Shown in pieces: positions 23,132 to 24,929 of a stretch of DNA of 24,929 nucleotides (position 1 is the stretch's first letter; each line of letters begins with the position of its first letter). Under the pieces are notes generated by a model. That model was not told where the DNA came from, searched no databases, and was given only the letters and a program-made list of their open reading frames with translations. This DNA comes from CAYVQU01 sp964453155 (GTDB taxonomy: Bacteria > Chloroflexota > Anaerolineae > Anaerolineales > UBA11858): the NCBI GenBank assembly GCA_964453155.1, contig CAYVQU010000070.1:1-24929 (forward strand), in the 5' to 3' direction. The translations under genes and the position numbers were made by a program.

Positions 23132-23213
23132 TCACCACAAAGGCTCAAAGACACGAAGTTTCACAAAGAAATCTTAGTGTTACTTACTTTGTGTCTTAGT
23201 GACTTGGTGGTGA
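23132..23213. repeat. Hairpin of TCACCACAAAG/CTTTGTG...GGTGGTGA words (family C variant)
   Basis: The arms 23132-23158 and 23187-23213 are imperfectly complementary, with TCACCAC/GTGGTGA at the base and AAGACAC/GTGTCTT near the tip. It fills the gap between ligase 2 and the nitroreductase-like gene. It is related in layout to 8220-8286 but with different words. Confidence 0.7.
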
Positions 23214-23232
23214 ATTACCATGTGGAATCGTC

Positions 23233-23913
23233 ATGAACGCATTTGATGCTATCACCCACCGTCACGGAGTTTTCAACTTCAAACCTGATCCTGTTGACCG
23301 GGCGTTGATCGAGCAGGTTTTGATCGCCGCTACCGCGGCGCCCAGCCCGGCCAATACCCAACCGTGGGCCTTCGTGGTTGTGGACGACCCCAAGCTAGCC
23401 CGCAAAGTGGCTGAATATCTGGTTGGAAACCAGGAAGATTTCGTTTTCCGGCAAATGCTGGAAACCCCGGAATCCTTTATCAAACATCTCCTGAAATTAT
23501 ACGACGCGTTTTATTACGCGCCTTGTTTCATCATTTTGTGCCGGGATCAACGTACCGAGTTGGCCGAAACCGATTTTAGCGAGGTGCTGCGCGATTGGGA
23601 TTTATGCAGCCTCGGGGCTTCGATGGCCAACCTGATGACAGCCGCCACCGAGTTGGGTCTGGGTACCCGCTGGTTTGGCAATCCCATGCTCGATCCCTGG
23701 CCCTGGCATGATTTGCTGAACATCCCTTCATCGCTGGAAGTTGTCGCTGTGACCCCGCTTGGATATCACACCGAAGAACCCAAAGACCGCCCCATTCAAC
23801 CCCTCACTGCCCAAACCGAGTTCCGGCGCGGCGATAAGTACAAGTTGGCGGCGTTGCTGCAGGGGAAATTGGCGTTGGAGGATGTGGTTCATTTCAATGA
23901 AATCAGTGGGTAG
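23233..23913 (+). CDS. Nitroreductase-family flavoprotein
   Basis: This 226-residue protein has the nitroreductase fold: an N-terminal Arg10 in THRHGVFNFKPDPV (FMN phosphate contact), the FMN-binding SPANTQPWAFVVV, and the domain-core helix ASMANLMTAATELGLGTRWFGN. It should be an FMN enzyme using NAD(P)H; substrates in this family are very diverse. The usual R-R-S-x-R-x-F start is changed to R-H-G-V-F-N-F. The stretch LLKLYDAFYYAPCFIILCRDQ is longer than in many members. A redox role in the acyl-CoA pathway, such as enoyl or quinone reduction, is a guess. No strong ribosome binding site is seen. The last residues and the TAG lie in a single family A arm (about 23905-23935). Confidence 0.85.
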   Translation: MNAFDAITHRHGVFNFKPDPVDRALIEQVLIAATAAPSPANTQPWAFVVVDDPKLARKVAEYLVGNQEDFVFRQMLETPESFIKHLLKLYDAFYYAPCFIILCRDQRTELAETDFSEVLRDWDLCSLGASMANLMTAATELGLGTRWFGNPMLDPWPWHDLLNIPSSLEVVAVTPLGYHTEEPKDRPIQPLTAQTEFRRGDKYKLAALLQGKLALEDVVHFNEISG

Positions 23914-23948
23914 TGGGAAGTGGGTGGTGGAGAGTAATTAAGGCAAGT

Positions 23949-24002
23949 ATCCTGAGCGGAAGCCGGTGTTTTTCCGGCTGAAGTCGAAGGAGGCATTCAG
24001 GA
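23949..24002. repeat. Hairpin closing over the MaoC ribosome binding site (family F-like)
   Basis: AGCCGG (23961-23966) pairs with CCGGCT (23974-23979) across a T-rich loop. Further out, TCCTGA (23950-23955) can pair with TCAGGA (23997-24002), whose last four bases belong to the AGGAG ribosome binding site of the MaoC gene. The words CCTGAGCGGAAG and GAAGTCGAAGG recall the family F repeats. Confidence 0.55.
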
Positions 24003-24008
24003 GAAAAA

Positions 24009-24866
24009 ATGCAAATCGGCCAAACCGCTGAATATCGCAAGACCTTCACCCAAGACGATTTCGATCGCTTCGCCCGGATTTCTGGCGATGACAACCCCAT
24101 CCATGTCGATCCTGAATTTTCGGTGCGCACGAAGTTTGGCAAAACGGTGGCGCATGGGATGCTGCTATACAGCACGATCGGACGTTGCCTGGGATCAATT
24201 CTGCCGGGAGCAGGGATGGTGCAGATTTCGCAAGAATTGATGTTCCCCAACCCAACCTTTGTCGGGCAAGAGATCACAGTCCATTTAGAAGTTGCCGATC
24301 TTCCCACTCCAAATACGGCCGAGATTTCTACTAATATCGCTCAACCGGATGGCAAGATGGGCTGCATTGGTAAGACCCTGGTTTGTGTTTCGGGCGCGAA
24401 AATTGACTTTGATGCGTTCTCTTTCGAAGGTCTCCATTACGAAAGTGAAGCCTCCGAACATCGCGGTCTGAGAGTCGGTCAAAAGGTTCTCAAAACCCGT
24501 ATTTTTTCACCGGATGATTTAGCGAAATTCATTGATCTGGTAGTAGAAACGAACCCTATTTTCACGGATCGTGCGTACGCCCAATCACAGGGCTTGCGCG
24601 ACGTTCTCTTGCCCGGTGGACTATTGGGTGGCCTGGTTTCTGACCTGTTAGGGACTGAACTCCCCGGCCGTGGGACCAACTGGCTCAAGCAAAAATATCA
24701 CTTCTTAAATCCAGCCCATCCTAATGATGAGATCACTGCCGAAGTTGAAATCATCCGTCTGCGCCCGGAGAAAGATTTGGTCAACTTACGCTCAACGCTG
24801 ATCAACCAGATTAGGGACGTTGTTGTCGAGGGCGAATCGCTGGTGTGGGTAAGTGATTTGGAATAG
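24009..24866 (+). CDS. Double-hotdog MaoC-type (R)-specific enoyl-CoA hydratase
   Basis: This 285-residue protein should hydrate enoyl-CoA to (R)-3-hydroxyacyl-CoA, a direct substrate of PHA synthase. The N-terminal hotdog carries the hydratase 2 motif SGDDNPIHVD with the catalytic pair Asp27 and His32, followed by KTVAHGML. The C-terminal half, from about residue 160, repeats the fold (FSPDDLAKFIDLVVETNPIF, then LPGGLLGGLVSDLL), but the Asp/His pair is lost, so it is probably structural or binds the acyl chain. Bacterial PhaJ is normally a single hotdog of about 135-160 residues acting as a dimer; here the pair is fused. AGGAG at 23999-24003 is well placed but may be masked by a hairpin. PhaJ-type supply of monomers from fatty-acid oxidation fits the cluster. 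Confidence 0.85.
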   Translation: MQIGQTAEYRKTFTQDDFDRFARISGDDNPIHVDPEFSVRTKFGKTVAHGMLLYSTIGRCLGSILPGAGMVQISQELMFPNPTFVGQEITVHLEVADLPTPNTAEISTNIAQPDGKMGCIGKTLVCVSGAKIDFDAFSFEGLHYESEASEHRGLRVGQKVLKTRIFSPDDLAKFIDLVVETNPIFTDRAYAQSQGLRDVLLPGGLLGGLVSDLLGTELPGRGTNWLKQKYHFLNPAHPNDEITAEVEIIRLRPEKDLVNLRSTLINQIRDVVVEGESLVWVSDLE

Positions 24867-24929
24867 TGGGTAGTTGTGATACATCAAAACATCGTTCCGG
24901 ATTTATAAAGTAAACCATCAACAGATCGT
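24864..24929. other. Window end, start of a family A-like arm
   Basis: The MaoC stop TAG opens TAGTGGGTAGTTGTG, a family A-type word string. The rest of the window shows no gene, terminator or start signal. Confidence 0.4.

Overview
All 22 protein genes supported in this 24.9 kb window lie on the + strand. Most form one long cluster for acyl-CoA activation, thiolysis/condensation, reduction or hydration, and polyhydroxyalkanoate (PHA) polymerisation. No rRNA, tRNA, CRISPR array, transposase or phage gene was seen. The source is probably an uncultured, moderate-GC bacterium of the Chloroflexota (Anaerolineae/Caldilineae-like). This is an inference from the large MalT-type ATPase fused to a BTAD domain, the dispersed S23 four-helix-bundle genes and the repeat-rich spacers; no phylogenetic marker gene is present to prove it.

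Layout: 1-349 is an AT-rich leader, followed by a class I aminotransferase (350-1519) and a 1074-residue STAND ATPase/TPR/BTAD regulator (1591-4815). Next comes a three-gene acyl-CoA carboxylase: beta carboxyltransferase (5011-6561), biotin carboxylase (6696-8210) and biotin carrier protein (8313-8810). A 67-residue conserved-looking protein follows (9080-9283). The PHA block contains an SDR reductase (9427-10185), a KASIII-fold protein with an altered active site (10368-11375), an S23 gene, an alpha/beta hydrolase, a Trp-rich phasin/PhaE-like protein, a class I-type PhaC (13488-15104), a PhaE-like subunit (15171-15518), a class III-type PhaC (15593-16714), a second alpha/beta hydrolase and a second S23 gene. 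The last block holds an acyl-CoA ligase, an SCPx-type thiolase with its DUF35 partner, a second acyl-CoA ligase, a nitroreductase-like protein and a double-hotdog MaoC (R)-hydratase.

Proposed metabolism (inference): the ligases activate free acids, the thiolase/DUF35 pair and possibly the KASIII-like protein handle C-C bond steps, and the SDR and MaoC proteins provide (R)-3-hydroxyacyl-CoA. The two synthases with their small partner proteins polymerise it, the hydrolases could remobilise it, and the carboxylase could control propionyl-CoA and so 3-hydroxyvalerate content.

The second layer of interest is the spacers. Almost every intergenic gap holds an imperfect hairpin built from short internally repeated words, in several distinct families. 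Some of these repeats supply the stop codons and C-terminal residues of neighbouring genes, one seems to have entered a coding sequence in frame, and the two S23 genes each sit between arms that could pair with each other. That resembles the 23S rRNA intervening sequences (IVS) that S23 proteins are known from, but placed in mRNA. It is the best candidate here for an undescribed system.
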